64,000 nucleotides of DNA from Paramecium pentaurelia. Lineage: Eukaryota > Ciliophora > Oligohymenophorea > Peniculida > Parameciidae. How positions within the stretch are numbered: position 1 is the stretch's first letter; each line of letters starts with the position of its first letter. The position numbers were made by a program, and so were the translations under genes. Shown here piece by piece: positions 25,157 through 36,776 of the stretch. The stretch covers positions 186,001 through 250,000 of the forward strand of contig CAJJDO010000090.1 of the NCBI GenBank assembly GCA_905183005.1. Reading direction: 5' to 3'. The notes below the pieces were generated by a model. The model had not been told where the DNA came from and did not search any database. It was given only the letters and a program-made list of their open reading frames with translations.

Positions 25157-26041
25157 TCATTTGAGATTGTAATTTTCATCTTATGGTTTTTTCATTTAAG
25201 AATTCATTTTAGACATAATTGATTAATTTTTAATGGATTTTTCAAGTCTATTGATTTCTTAATTCTATTAATTCTCTAATCCTTTTCTTACATGCTAATA
25301 TTTTGATAGCATTCTATATTAATTATATATTATTATAAAATACTTTTATAGTTCTTAAGATTTATTTTTACTTAATTCTTCTTGTACTGAAAGTATACGT
25401 TATTACAAAGCATTCAATTCTATTATTTATTTCTACCTTAATTATTATATTAAATTTCTAATTTTGTTCTATCTAGTATGATTCCATTTATTAAATTCTT
25501 CTTTTTCTAAATACAATATTCTCTATTAGATCATATGAGCTTCCTTATAACTTAAATGATTTAGGTGCTGATTACTTTTCTAACTTTGCCAATTGTTCTT
25601 CTGTCTTTCTTAATTTTAACAATTATGCCGAATCTTTTGGTTTTAATGGAATTGTAATATCAAGTTCTTCAAGAAATGATGTCAATTCAATTTGATGTCT
25701 AGATAGAATCTCATCTTTTGCATTATTAGCCTCAGAATCAAATTACTTTAGTTTCTCATCCCAAAAGATGTTAAATTAATTAAATTCATCAAAATGAGCT
25801 TTGTCTATTAGTTACTTTTCATCTTAATGTCTATCAGCAACTTCATGTTTATATTAGAAATCTAATGTTTTAGTCAATTCATTCAATTTTGTTTTGGCTA
25901 TATCTGCTTCCAAGTATTTTCCTTATTTTTCACAAGACTTTTGATGATGGTATAAGAATTATCTAGAAGTGGTTTATAGGAATACATTTATTCTTGTAAA
26001 TCAGATTGTTGAATGGGATTTTTTTGATGAGTGTTATTCAT
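25157..26041 (-). CDS. Coiled-coil protein
   Basis: Encodes 278 aa with introns at 25963-25985 (23 nt) and 25551-25575 (25 nt). After the N-terminus (MNNTHQKNPIQQSDLQ) most of the protein is Gln/Lys/Glu/Leu-rich helix, for example KYLEADIAKTKLNELTKTLDF and IELNALQQRILSVQEELSKN. A short break occurs at ELDITIPLKPKDS. Probably a structural or tethering protein; no family is recognised. Convergent with the previous gene. Confidence 0.65.
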
Positions 26042-26086
26042 TTAATATATATATTAATATATAATTAAATGATAATAATTGATATA

Positions 26087-27023
26087 ATGAAAGAGAGGGT
26101 TTCTGACATATAGAATATCTTCAATAATACTATGGCAATAAAATAAATTAGTAATCTTTACTATAAAGTAGAGTATAGAGAGAAACTTCGTTAAATTTAA
26201 GAGACTGACCTTATGAGTTCACTTAATTAATTTCGTAAATTGACACAGTAGGATTTAGCTCAATTCCAAGAAGGAGCAAAACAAATATTTAAAATAATTG
26301 CACCAGGATTTGATGTACACGATAACATTAGTTAAGACACGATTTAATGAAATCACTCTCACATCCACCAGCAAAGTATTCATAGAGTTGTATAAACATT
26401 TTGGTTTCGTTTAAAAAAGTGACATTTTGTACAATGAATTACTTCACAATTCCAAGTAGTAGATATTTCTATGTTTAATTCAACATTTGATAGATTTAAC
26501 TAAAATATCATTGTAGTCTGCTGTTAAAAGGTTTTTAGATATGAAACTATTTTGTATGGGGAAGGAAATTGAAAAGTCTCCAATTACTAAAAGAATAGAC
26601 ATTATATAATTTGAAGCAGTTAAGAGGTATAAACATAAAAGAGTTATGAGAAGTGAATCTAATTCATTACATTAATCTGATAAAAAGTAAGAACTTAGAA
26701 TTATAGTTGATAAAAAAGATAGACTATCTATTAATGATGTTATTTCTAATTGTGATAAAAGTGAAATCATTAAAAAAAATATAAGAAATTATGATGAAAT
26801 CAATACAGACAATATTTCTACTACTTGCAATAAAAATATCTAAAGACATTAAAGTTTGTAAAAACATACTGAACCAAATACACAAAAATTATAATTTCCA
26901 AGTATTTATAAGAATTCTGCCTATATTCTTTATAAATCTCTCAAATCTCGTAATCAATCTATATGTCAAAATATAACTAATTACATTAGATAATTACAAG
27001 ATAAAGGAATTTATGAAGAATGA
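26087..27023 (+). CDS. Uncharacterised 304-aa protein
   Basis: One 22-nt intron (26315-26336) joins two exons; the spliced length is divisible by three. The start ATG at 26087 (MKERVSDIQNIFNNTM) precedes a second in-frame ATG at 26132. The first 100 residues look helical (KVEYREKLRQIQETDLMSSL), the middle has KVFIELYKHFGFVQKSDILY, and the C-terminal 130 residues are basic and Asn/Ser-rich. No recognised domain. The 3' end overlaps a possible antisense gene. Confidence 0.6.
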
Positions 27024-27387
27024 ATTAATAAAACTAAATTACTTTATTATGAATATTTGTTTATTATCTCTCTCCAATTAATTTAAAGACTTCATCTATC
27101 TCATTAAAAAGATCCTTAAACATCATGATGGAATCACCTCTGTCTCACAAAGACTATATAAACCACCACCTACAGTAATTATATATCTTGAAACCCTTAG
27201 AAATCAGATTATTAGAAAAAATAACTTAAGCGTCCATCACATGTTTTCCATAATTAATAACGTCCTCCTAAATAATAAATATAATAACAGATTCAAACTC
27301 CAGAATAATTATTGAATTCCATTGTCACTATTATTAGTGATGATCTTGACCCTCCATAACAATAAAATCAAGATCATCATACTACAT
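26941..27387 (-). CDS. Possible small antisense-overlapping gene
   Basis: A 120-aa protein can be assembled with three introns (31, 30 and 23 nt), two of them starting GTT or GTC and one GTG. The later part (GKHVMDAQVIFSNN and MMFKDLFNEIDEVFKLIGE) reads well. The frame runs 83 nt into the 3' end of the opposite-strand gene before meeting TGA, so the last exon is doubtful. The start at 27387 is 32 nt from the start of the divergent gene at 27420. Function unknown. Confidence 0.35.
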
Positions 27388-27419
27388 TTTAGTAAATACC
27401 TCAAACCTTTTTGTAAACT

Positions 27420-30329
27420 ATGACTTATAATCTCAAAGAATAAGGTCTAATTAATAAACTAAAAAATACTTTAAAAGATCAAATTAGCTTCTTACAAGAT
27501 TCCTTGAACTTTTATAATAACATTAATCAGAAATATGAAATCATTCAAACTTCTAAAATCAATCTAGAAGCTAATGATAAAACACAGAGATTAAAAGCTT
27601 GGTCATATTATAAAGCCAATTAACAAATCAAATTAATCAATGAGAAAATTGATTTATTTTCTATTCCAATAGGTTTTAAGATTCAATCTGATAAATAATA
27701 CAACACTACTAAAGAACAAATGAAAAATATCATTCATTAACACATACAATAACTTTAAATTAGTTAAGATGCTCTTAATTCTTATAAATTTGATAATTTC
27801 TTTGATAATTAAAATGTTGATAAGATTTTCAATTTTCTTATTTAATTTTAAGAAGCATACGAAAAATGTGAAAATACAAAGTAATTATTGATAATAGATA
27901 ATTCATTATGTGATGCACTTCATACACTTAGAATTTAATCATCTATATTATATGAATAAATTAAAGTTTAATATGAAGATTGGTATAATAAATTTTAAGA
28001 AAAAGATGGTTAATATTAATTGTTTCTTAAAATGCTACAAATTCGTATACATCATATGCCATTCTATTATTTAACTCAAACTCCTATTTATGAATCAAAA
28101 CATCATCAAGATGTTCTCAAATATATGGATGAAATGCTTATTATTTAATAATCACTTAATCATTATTAAGATCAAATCCCATTCATTTTTAAATTCTTTA
28201 AATTGAGAAATAAATAGTTAAAAATATTAGAGATTATTATTAATTATGTGAATTCTAATTATCCATATAATAAAAGTTTGATTATTGATGTGTTTTATCT
28301 TAAGGAAGTCAAGTTTTTGGATGAAGATTTAACTACATTTGATTATCTATTATATCTAAGTACTTAAATTAAAGAATTACAGGATAAATTAATCTAAAAA
28401 TAAAAATTTGTATCATCCATAACATTGTAAATATTAGATTTGTCTAAATTAAATACAGAAGAGAAAGTAATTGAAGTTAAAGAGATCAAGAAAGCTTAGA
28501 AGAAGGAACCTAAATAAACTTTATTGGATAAATAAAAATAATATATAAAGAATATTTCAGATAAAAATAAATCAGAAGAATAATTTATTTAGTCAAGACT
28601 TAATAAATAAGATGAAAAATTAAAAATTGAAAAAGAAAATAAGATTGAAAGATTAAAGGCCAAATTACTAAGATAGACAATTGCTTAGAAATAAGAAGAT
28701 AAAAATTATGAATTTCTAGTTAAAAAATATAGATATTAAGAAAACTAATCTAATATAATTATAGAGAAAGAAGAGAGAAAGAGAAGGAATTTTGATATAT
28801 TAGGTTAAATGTTGTATTTAATTTTGGATTCAAGATTTAAATTATATAAAATACAATAAAAAGAAACTTATGATTAAATAATAAATTTTTATAGTTAGCA
28901 TATGTATTAGAAAGGAATTCCTAAGAAATTTAAATTAAGTACAATTTAATAATTATACGAAAGTATATATGAATTGTCAAAAGATTTTAGAGATCATTTT
29001 AATTAATATTTTCTTGATAAATAGGTAAAATAATATCTTAATCTTGTTAATCAACAGCAAAACCAATAGGTTAATCAATAAAGTCAATTATTTTAGGAAG
29101 CAAAATAAATTGATTTTATTAATTTCAGTCTAACAATTTCACTAAAATTACTGAATATAATATCATATCACAAAAGTGTATATACAATTAATAGATTTAT
29201 TGATTTTGACATATTATAAGTGCCAGATTTAGATTTTTATTCTTTAAAGCATTATTTATAATGGATATAGAAAAATGCTGAAAATACATTTGATTATTTA
29301 TAAAAGAATAGTGATAATCTATTAAGATTTGAATGGCTCCCTTTTCTAAATGGATAAGTTAAATGTAGTGAAAGATAATAAGAGAAATTATTTGAATTGA
29401 TTAAGAAGATAAATCATTGTTATATTTTAGAATTTGAAGTGATTAGATTCATTATTAATACATTGTCAAGAGAATTGTTTCATGAAAATACTTTTAAATT
29501 TGATTTAAGAGAGTTAACTAAGAATTATATTGAAAAATCAATTAAACAATAATTATAGGATAAGATTAAATATTTTCCAAAATTAAATCAAGAATTATTA
29601 ATGTAAATAGAACCCTTCTTACAATATTTAGAATAGAAAGTGCTCTGTAATTTAGAAGCTTTTTATATTATATCTATAATTTAGAAGGAAACAGTATAGA
29701 ACAATGAATTTGAATAAATTATCAAAAGAAATGAGTATTTCCATGATGTAAATGATGTATGGAAGTTTAAATATCAAGGAATGAGATATATTTTAGAGAA
29801 GAATGAATTTAAGAATAATAATCTAAATGAAATGATAAATGATTAGATTAGGAGAATTTAAAATGTGAAAATTAATAATGGGAGAAGTTCTTTATAGGAG
29901 AAATATTAAGAATTAATACAATAAAATAATTAAAAAAATGAAAGAATTTCAGTTAAGAAACCATTGAATATGATATTAGAAGTGGATTATAAGGAGAATT
30001 AGAAATTTGTAGTGAGATTAGTGAATGAAAGTAATTAGAAAGTGAAAATGGAAATATATGAAGAAATGAGTTCAGATGTTGTAGAGTTAAAATGGGATAA
30101 AGATAAGAATAAAGATAAATGGGTGATAAAAATAAATAATGAAAAGATTAATTTTAATTAGATTGATGTTTGGACTTATGATATTCCAAAATGGTTTAAT
30201 TTAATTATTAATGGAGAGAAAAGAAATATTAGGATAGACTAAAATATTTTATAATTAGATAGATATTTAATGGTGAGATATAATAATGAAAGTGAGAAGG
30301 AATTATTTAATATTTATTAATATAAATGA
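27420..30329 (+). CDS. Large intronless helical protein, unknown family
   Basis: A single uninterrupted frame of 969 aa, the longest exon in the window, begins MTYNLKEQGLINKLKN. It is mostly helical, with charged linkers around residues 340-450 (EEKVIEVKEIKKAQKKEPKQ), and the composition is even throughout. The C-terminal 130 residues look beta-rich (VDYKENQKFVVRLVNESNQ, WVIKINNEKINFNQIDVW). No signal peptide or clear membrane segment. I do not recognise the family. Lack of introns in 2.9 kb is notable beside its intron-bearing neighbours. Confidence 0.75.
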
Positions 30330-30465
30330 AGATTTGATTTATAAATTAATTATATTTTAGTATTGGGTTTTAATTTTAACATTAATTCTTGAGATTTGAC
30401 TTAATGCATATATGTATTTTTGAAATAATATCTCTTAAAATTCATCATTATAATATTATAATTAA

Positions 30466-32924
30466 ATGGAATTTGTAATATGCATGCAGTTTATAAGTAA
30501 TATGTTTATAACAGGACTGAGTGTATACATTTGCTATATTTGTAATTTTGATTATAATGATTAAAGAGAATTAGAATTTGATGGCTGTGGGATCATTATT
30601 TGGATTGTCAATTATACTTGAAATAATGGTTAATTCGAGATTGGAAAACAACAAACTCAAAGTAATTTTGATCTACTTAAGTTTTTGTACTAAATATTTG
30701 GGTATTTGGTTTTTGGGTAATTCACAAGGAGTTAGCTTCTTACTTTAAGTAATAATGTGTTAATCCTTGAAATCTAAGAACATTTTTGATCATATATTTT
30801 TATATGAGATGATTGGAATGTTTGGTTTAATGTTAAATATATTTAATCAAGATAGAATTGTTATTGAGAATGTAGCAATATTAACAATAGAGTTAGTGAT
30901 AGCCTTTATTTTTTTGATTCAACTTTGTAAAATGATGAATAAGAATTACCCTGTGAATAGATAACAAAATTTAATTCAGAATTAAGTGATTATTGATTTG
31001 ACATCTAATCAGAAGATTAAATAAGATTACGAAGTTACCCCAAGTTAATCACCAAGATTAAACTTTTACAAATTATTCTAATCTAATAATTTCATTATTA
31101 TCAAGGAGAATTTAGAAATTCTGGAGAGTAATTTTGATCTTAAAATTCATTGGCTTAATGAATCTACTCCTTAAAATATTATATTAATTGAATAATTTAT
31201 GTAATTACAAGTAATTTCTTCTAATTTTGGAGAGAATGAATAAATATACAGTTTTAAAGAATTCATGCTAAAATTTAATGATAATATCAAGACATAATTT
31301 ATATCTTTGATTATTTTAAAGAGTTAAGTTTTTGATTTAGAGAATGTAACATTAAACTTAATTCCAATTTATCATCATGATGGTTTTAACTTTATTGTTT
31401 CATTTTCATATTTAAGTCAATTATTGATTAAGAGATTACAAGATGATAGTAGTAATCAAGTATTGATGGATATTAGTCGATCTTTATCTCATGAATTAGG
31501 AACTAATCTTAATAGTATAATGGTTTTTTCAAGTTTGGCATTGCATGATGATGAAGTACCTGAATCTGTTAAGTAAAAGTACATTTCACCACTTAAAATT
31601 AATAGTGAACAATTAGGTTTAATTGTAAGTAATATAAGAGATTACAATTTAATAAGCTTGTAATAATTCAATCTAAAATTAGAGGAATTTAACATCAATG
31701 ATGAAGTCAAATATATTGAGACTCTAATGATTGATATTATTAAAAATAAGTAGATTAATTTAGTACATGATTATTAATTAATCAATGCTAATATTATCAA
31801 TGATAGATAAAGATTTCGATAAGTATATTTTCAATTTTTACATAATGCTGTTAAATACACAACTACAGGTACAATACGTATTAAAATTGAAACTAATAAA
31901 TCACAATGTTAAATATCCATATAAGATTCTGGACCTGGATTAGTATTATAATATTTATTATTCAATATAGACTGAAGAAGAGATGGCCAGAATGTAGAAT
32001 ATTCTTATTGGAAAGAATTAATTTGTAAAGATTTCACCTCATTCAGTTGGAAGTGGTTTAGGAATTGGTATTTCAAATAGTATAATCAAAAGATTAAATG
32101 GTCGAAATATTCCTATAATTTGTGATTAAAAGGAAAAAGGAACTATTTTTACATTCTTGATCAAAAATCATTTACATGAAATTAGCAATTATGATAATAG
32201 GAAATCTGTTGAACTCAGATCAAGTAGATCTATCATTAGACTTATTTCTGGTAATTCATATATTGAGTCACCTTTCACTAATTCAGTTAAATTTATATTA
32301 CCATCTATTAGTCAAAGCAGTGATTCAATAAATTATAAGAATTCTCTTGTTGAAGATGATAATGTTCTTAGATAACCTAAATTATTATTAGTCTAAGATC
32401 AAGGATCTGTACCAATAAGTGAGGATGAATTCTTAATTATTCAAGAACCAAGAAATTTCAGTCCTAAATTTTAATATGAAATTATTGAATGCTCCATATA
32501 AAGTAATTGTTGTGCAAGAGTATTAATTGTTGATGATGAGTACTTTAACATATTGAGTCTCTAGCTATTAATGCAAAAACATAGAGCTAAATGTGATTAT
32601 GCATATAATGGAAAAGAAGCACTTAATAAAATTATGTAAAAATTGGAAATAGGTTGTCATATATGTTAAAACAAATATTACAGTCTCATTTTCATAGATA
32701 TAAATATGCCCATTTTGAATGGATACTAGACAGTTAAAGAAATCAAAAGTCTAATAAAAAATAAAACTATTAGAAGAGCATGGTGTGTTGCCAATACTGG
32801 ATTTACAGATCTAGATACTAAGATATAGTCATTCAATTCTGGAATGGACTACTTTCTCACAAAACCATTGGATGCAAAGAACCTCCATGAGTTAATTGTT
32901 TAAATGTTTCCTCAACAAAAATGA
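30466..32924 (+). CDS. Membrane-bound hybrid histidine kinase with receiver domain
   Basis: Encodes 801 aa after removing introns at 30542-30566 and 31943-31970. About five hydrophobic spans fill the first 170 residues. The kinase core has the phospho-acceptor H box SRSLSHELGTNLNSI near residue 330, the N box VYFQFLHNAVKYT near 450, the D box SIQDSGPGL, and the G2 box SVGSGLGIGISNSI. A C-terminal receiver domain has the DD pair in RVLIVDDEYFN, the phospho-acceptor in FIDINMP, the Thr in ANTG and the Lys in FLTKPL. All catalytic residues are present. It should sense a signal through the membrane part and relay phosphate within the protein; the signal is unknown. Hybrid kinases are known in ciliates but absent in animals. 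Confidence 0.92.
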
Positions 32925-33740
32925 ATTACTCTAAATTATTATTAAATTAATGTTTATAACAGTTTTTAGTAATGTATAAACTCAATCCTTGTATTTATCT
33001 AATTTTAATTTATTAATAATCATATATATATATATATATATATATATTAACTATATCAATATATGTAATCTCCATTTTTTGTTCTGGTACTCTTTGCATC
33101 AGAACATTATAGGATAAATACTTTGATTAAGTATATTCAAAAAAGATATTAGAAATTACTTTTATTATTAATTCATAAGATAGTTCTCAAAAAGTTTATT
33201 GTAAATAATTCTAAAGCATTCTATAACAATTTAAAAAATGTTAATTAGGGTAACTATATTATTTTATCAAATTTCAAGTAATAATATAAAAAGATAAATT
33301 CTTAAGAAATATATTGATTAGTTTGGCGTATATATTTGATTTTATGAGATTAGCTTGCAAAATTAATGACTATTACATTTAGTTTTAATAAGATTCTTAA
33401 ATGATACACACTACATTATTAAATAAGTACGAATATAAGATTTAACTCACTATAAAATATCAATTCATTAGTTAAATTCAAGGAAACTTAAGAATATGAA
33501 GTAAAATTATAAAGAATAATTAATACCATTCAACTTTCATGTAAAATATTTAACTATTTAATTAAACATTAATTCATTCTAATAAAAAACTCTTAAATTT
33601 GGGTTAATTCATTTTGCTAAAAATATAAAATTATCTCATGAACAATTATTCATTTAATGTAATAATCTATCTACATTATTGAAAGATATTAATTATATTT
33701 TATTGTGTGTAAATATTTTGCAAAAAGATAAGTTAAAAGA
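32925..33740. other. Intergenic interval with an AT microsatellite
   Basis: About 815 nt, one of the longer gaps. It has a pure AT dinucleotide run near its start and no supported reading frame. It must hold the 3' end of the histidine kinase gene and the promoter of the next gene. Confidence 0.5.
33022..33047. repeat. (AT)13 microsatellite
   Basis: Thirteen uninterrupted AT units, about 100 nt downstream of the histidine kinase stop. Likely unstable in length; no function is implied. Confidence 0.9.
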
Positions 33741-34643
33741 ATGATAACATTTAAAAATCAAAGTTTTAAATATCCCTTCTCTCAGAGGAAGTATCAAGAA
33801 AAAAAACAAAAAAAACCAATTATAACAACTCTGAGTAATTATTTTATCTTGAAAGTTTTCGATGATATTAGATAAAGATAACCTGACCTTATTATTAATA
33901 AGTATGTTTAAGAGTTTGTTAGAAATTATGGATTAGTTTTAAATGTCTTTCCATATAAAACTATTTCTATATTATTCACTTTACTTAGGAATAATAGATG
34001 TATTATGTATAATGAATTTATCATGCAATACTTTTTATCAGTATTCATTAAAAATATATTAAATTGCTTATTCTCTATTATAAATTGGTGCAGAAGATTT
34101 TTGATATTTGAAAATAGCAAGAGAGTACTTTATTAAGAATTGCTTATAATTTATCAGTTATATATTTAGGATTAAGAATAGATACAATCGAAATATCTTG
34201 ATTAATTATAAGAATTTGATTCATCTTAGATATCAATGATGGGTGAAGAAGTATTATCTTTATAAATTTTGATATTAAGCGTTTAATTATTAGGTGGATC
34301 TAATATAGAGAGCATTTATAACAATTTACTATTACTATGAACAAATTCTATTATCTATTAACACTAATGAAAAATTCAAGATTTGGATTTATTATGAAGT
34401 CTTCCATTAAGTTTATTATAGAGATATTTTATGTAAATCCATTTTGTAAATTATTTTAGCTTAAGAGAAAATGATTTGGGTGTTGCTAAGTATATAGAGA
34501 TTAATTTAGAGAATGCAAATTACAATATAACAAACGAAATGGTATCATAACATTCAGTAATATTAAAATGGAATATTGAAATGATTTTATATAATATATA
34601 GTAGTATATATATAAATTATATTATTTTAAAACGGATCTATGA
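33741..34643 (+). CDS. Uncharacterised 283-aa protein
   Basis: Read with introns of 28 nt (34281-34308, starting GTT) and 23 nt (34399-34421, starting GTC); the spliced length is divisible by three. Without them the frame meets three TGA codons between 34336 and 34396. Exon 1 includes VFDDIRQRQPDLIINKYVQ. The last exon (NDLGVAKYIEINLENANY) reads convincingly. The spacing of hydrophobic helices is faintly cyclin-like, but I would not assign it. Its TGA overlaps the ATG of the next candidate gene. Confidence 0.5.
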
Positions 34644-35492
34644 TCACAGGAAATTTGAGTGAATTTGTTTGGGGAAGTGTTGAGCTAGCCCTTAATGTTC
34701 TATTGTACTCTAGATTAAAATTACCATAAAAAGTGATGTCTTAAGGTGTATTACGTATGTCAATTGTTCGTGAATGCAATTACAACTTTGGGGTTGACAC
34801 CAAGGTACATTTGGATTGACATTAGTTCCTAGATTGTTAGATATGTTGTTGCCTCGTTACTCACTCCAAATATAGTTAGACATTTTCATAAATCAAATGA
34901 TTCTTATCACTTCATATATGGTTGCTTCATGTGCTTTGATGCATTGATCGTTATGGATATCCTTCCTATGACAGATACTATATATGCTATAATCCTCATT
35001 CTACGTTTGTTTCATCTTTTAGAAATCTTACTCAAAGTTAGCAAAGCTATCCTATCAATAAAGATTCATATAAAAAAAGTTGTAAAAGTTTAATGCAATT
35101 TGTTGAATTAAGTTAATACAACAAATTACAATACAATAATTTCTAAGAAATTGGAAATATCTCCTCCCAATTCTTCAAAAACCACAAATGCGAGTTCACT
35201 TAATGAAGTAGAGAGTACTTAAAAGATTAAGAAAAGACCTATATTTCCTAATGTTTATTAAATCAAAGTACAGACATCTAAGACAACAAAAATCAATATA
35301 TTAATTGATGAGCCTGAAAAATTTGATCTACTATTTGATTAATAATTAAATATGGATAGAAAGATGAATCTTTAAATCAAGATTAATTTATGTGCTCAAG
35401 TTTATTAGAATTTGAAAAAACATTATCCCTGTGAATGGCTTCTTAGACAGATTGCTGAATATCAAGCTGAGTTATTACTTTTAGATAAATGA
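34640..35492 (+). CDS. Uncharacterised protein with hydrophobic segments
   Basis: Encodes 274 aa if a 28-nt intron (34805-34832) is removed; this also removes a TGA and makes the length divisible by three. The N-terminus is MITGNLSEFVWGSVELALNV. The middle is hydrophobic (YGCFMCFDALIVMDILP, IYAIILILRLFHLLEILL), suggesting two or three membrane helices. The C-terminal 120 residues are polar. A second frame over 34950-35210 is also free of TGA, so further introns are possible. Family not recognised. Confidence 0.42.
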
Positions 35493-35523
35493 TTTTCTTT
35501 AACCCGTTTTTTTATTTTAATTA

Positions 35524-36767
35524 ATGAAATTGCTTGTATTGCTATGCATTGTGACTCTCACATTTGCAGATCAAAGAATTGACTTTTTCAACAAGCTCAG
35601 TCAATCTGAATTCGGAAAGACAATTTTACAAACAATTTAAGTTCAAGAGTATATATTTATATTCAATCTTCAGAAATAATGTCGAACGTGTGTTATAGTT
35701 TATTAGACAATTATAAGTTGACATTAATGCAGCTTAAACTGAACATACAAACTACTTACAAAATAGAAATGGACAAATTACATAATATATTAATGAAGCT
35801 GATTAAGCTCTTGCTAAAGCTAAATAATAAAAGGCATAAGATGAGGCATAGCGTATAATTATTATATCTAATTTTCAATAGTTCCTTTGAAAGAGGAGGA
35901 ACTTAATGATAAGAGATCTTAAGGTGAATCCAAATTTGCTGAAAAATAAAGAAATTTAGATCGTATTGCTTCACTTACAGCTGAAAGAGAAGAAAGCAAG
36001 AAAGCTTATGATCAAAGAAGATCTGAAATTGTTGGTTTATTGGCTGCTTTGAATTAAGGCAAGAAACTCATTTAATAAATAAAAACTGGATCTGTTTTTA
36101 CTCAATAAGAGATCTTTGCTGATATTGAACATCATCACAAAAAATTCATTTAAAGATTCCCAGATAGAAGAGGTTTCAATTCTTTGGTTTCATTATCACT
36201 TGCTATGGCTCAAGATTCAACATTAAAATCTGATCAATCTGCATTAGAGAGAGTAGTTTAAGTCATTGAAGATTTAGCTGATAGTCTATTTTAACTGTAC
36301 AAATTATATTTGATATAATTTTTAGTTAGAAACAAGAAATGGAAGCTGATGATGCTAGAGAAGCAGCATTTTAATAAGCTATGTATTAATTAATTTATTA
36401 TTATATAGTGCTCGTTTAGAAATAGCTAATCAATCATTAGAAGGTGCTGTTGCTTATTTACATGCTTAAATTTTGAGATTAGAATAATCACTTTTAGAAT
36501 TATAAAATGATATTGCAACTTAAGCTTAAGTATATATTATATTATATATTGATTAGATGATAGTAAATAAATAGAATGAAAAAGCTGACTGGTTGAATAT
36601 ACAAAGAGATGAGACAAAATCATATGGAAAGTAATCTGAAAACAGGTATCTAATCTCTACATTACATTAGAAAATCACAATTAGATTTACTTGGAGAAAC
36701 TGAAAATGTATTTTCAAAAGGCCCTTTGACACCTGAATAGCAATCGTTCTTATAACATTTAAAGTGA
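35524..36767 (+). CDS. Trichocyst matrix protein
   Basis: Encodes 360 aa with six introns: 35649-35673, 35853-35881, 36297-36325, 36383-36408, 36530-36556 and 36646-36670. The signal peptide MKLLVLLCIVTLTFA is followed by a helical, Gln/Ala/Glu-rich protein with NRNGQITQYINEADQALAKAK, LASLTAEREESKKAYDQRR-type heptads, and LEIANQSLEGAVAYLHA. These match the trichocyst matrix (tmp) family: precursors enter the secretory pathway, are cleaved, and crystallise into the contents of the explosive secretory organelle. The family is large in Paramecium, so paralogues elsewhere are expected. This is the best single marker of the host lineage in the window. Its stop is 9 nt before the next start. Confidence 0.88.
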
Positions 36768-36776
36768 TTAATATAA

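Noticed and set aside
24772..25580. Candidate 17-nt introns in two genes
   Set aside because: Alternative introns of 26 nt (24772-24797) and 25 nt (25551-25575) solve both genes with better protein sequence, so no ultra-short class is needed.
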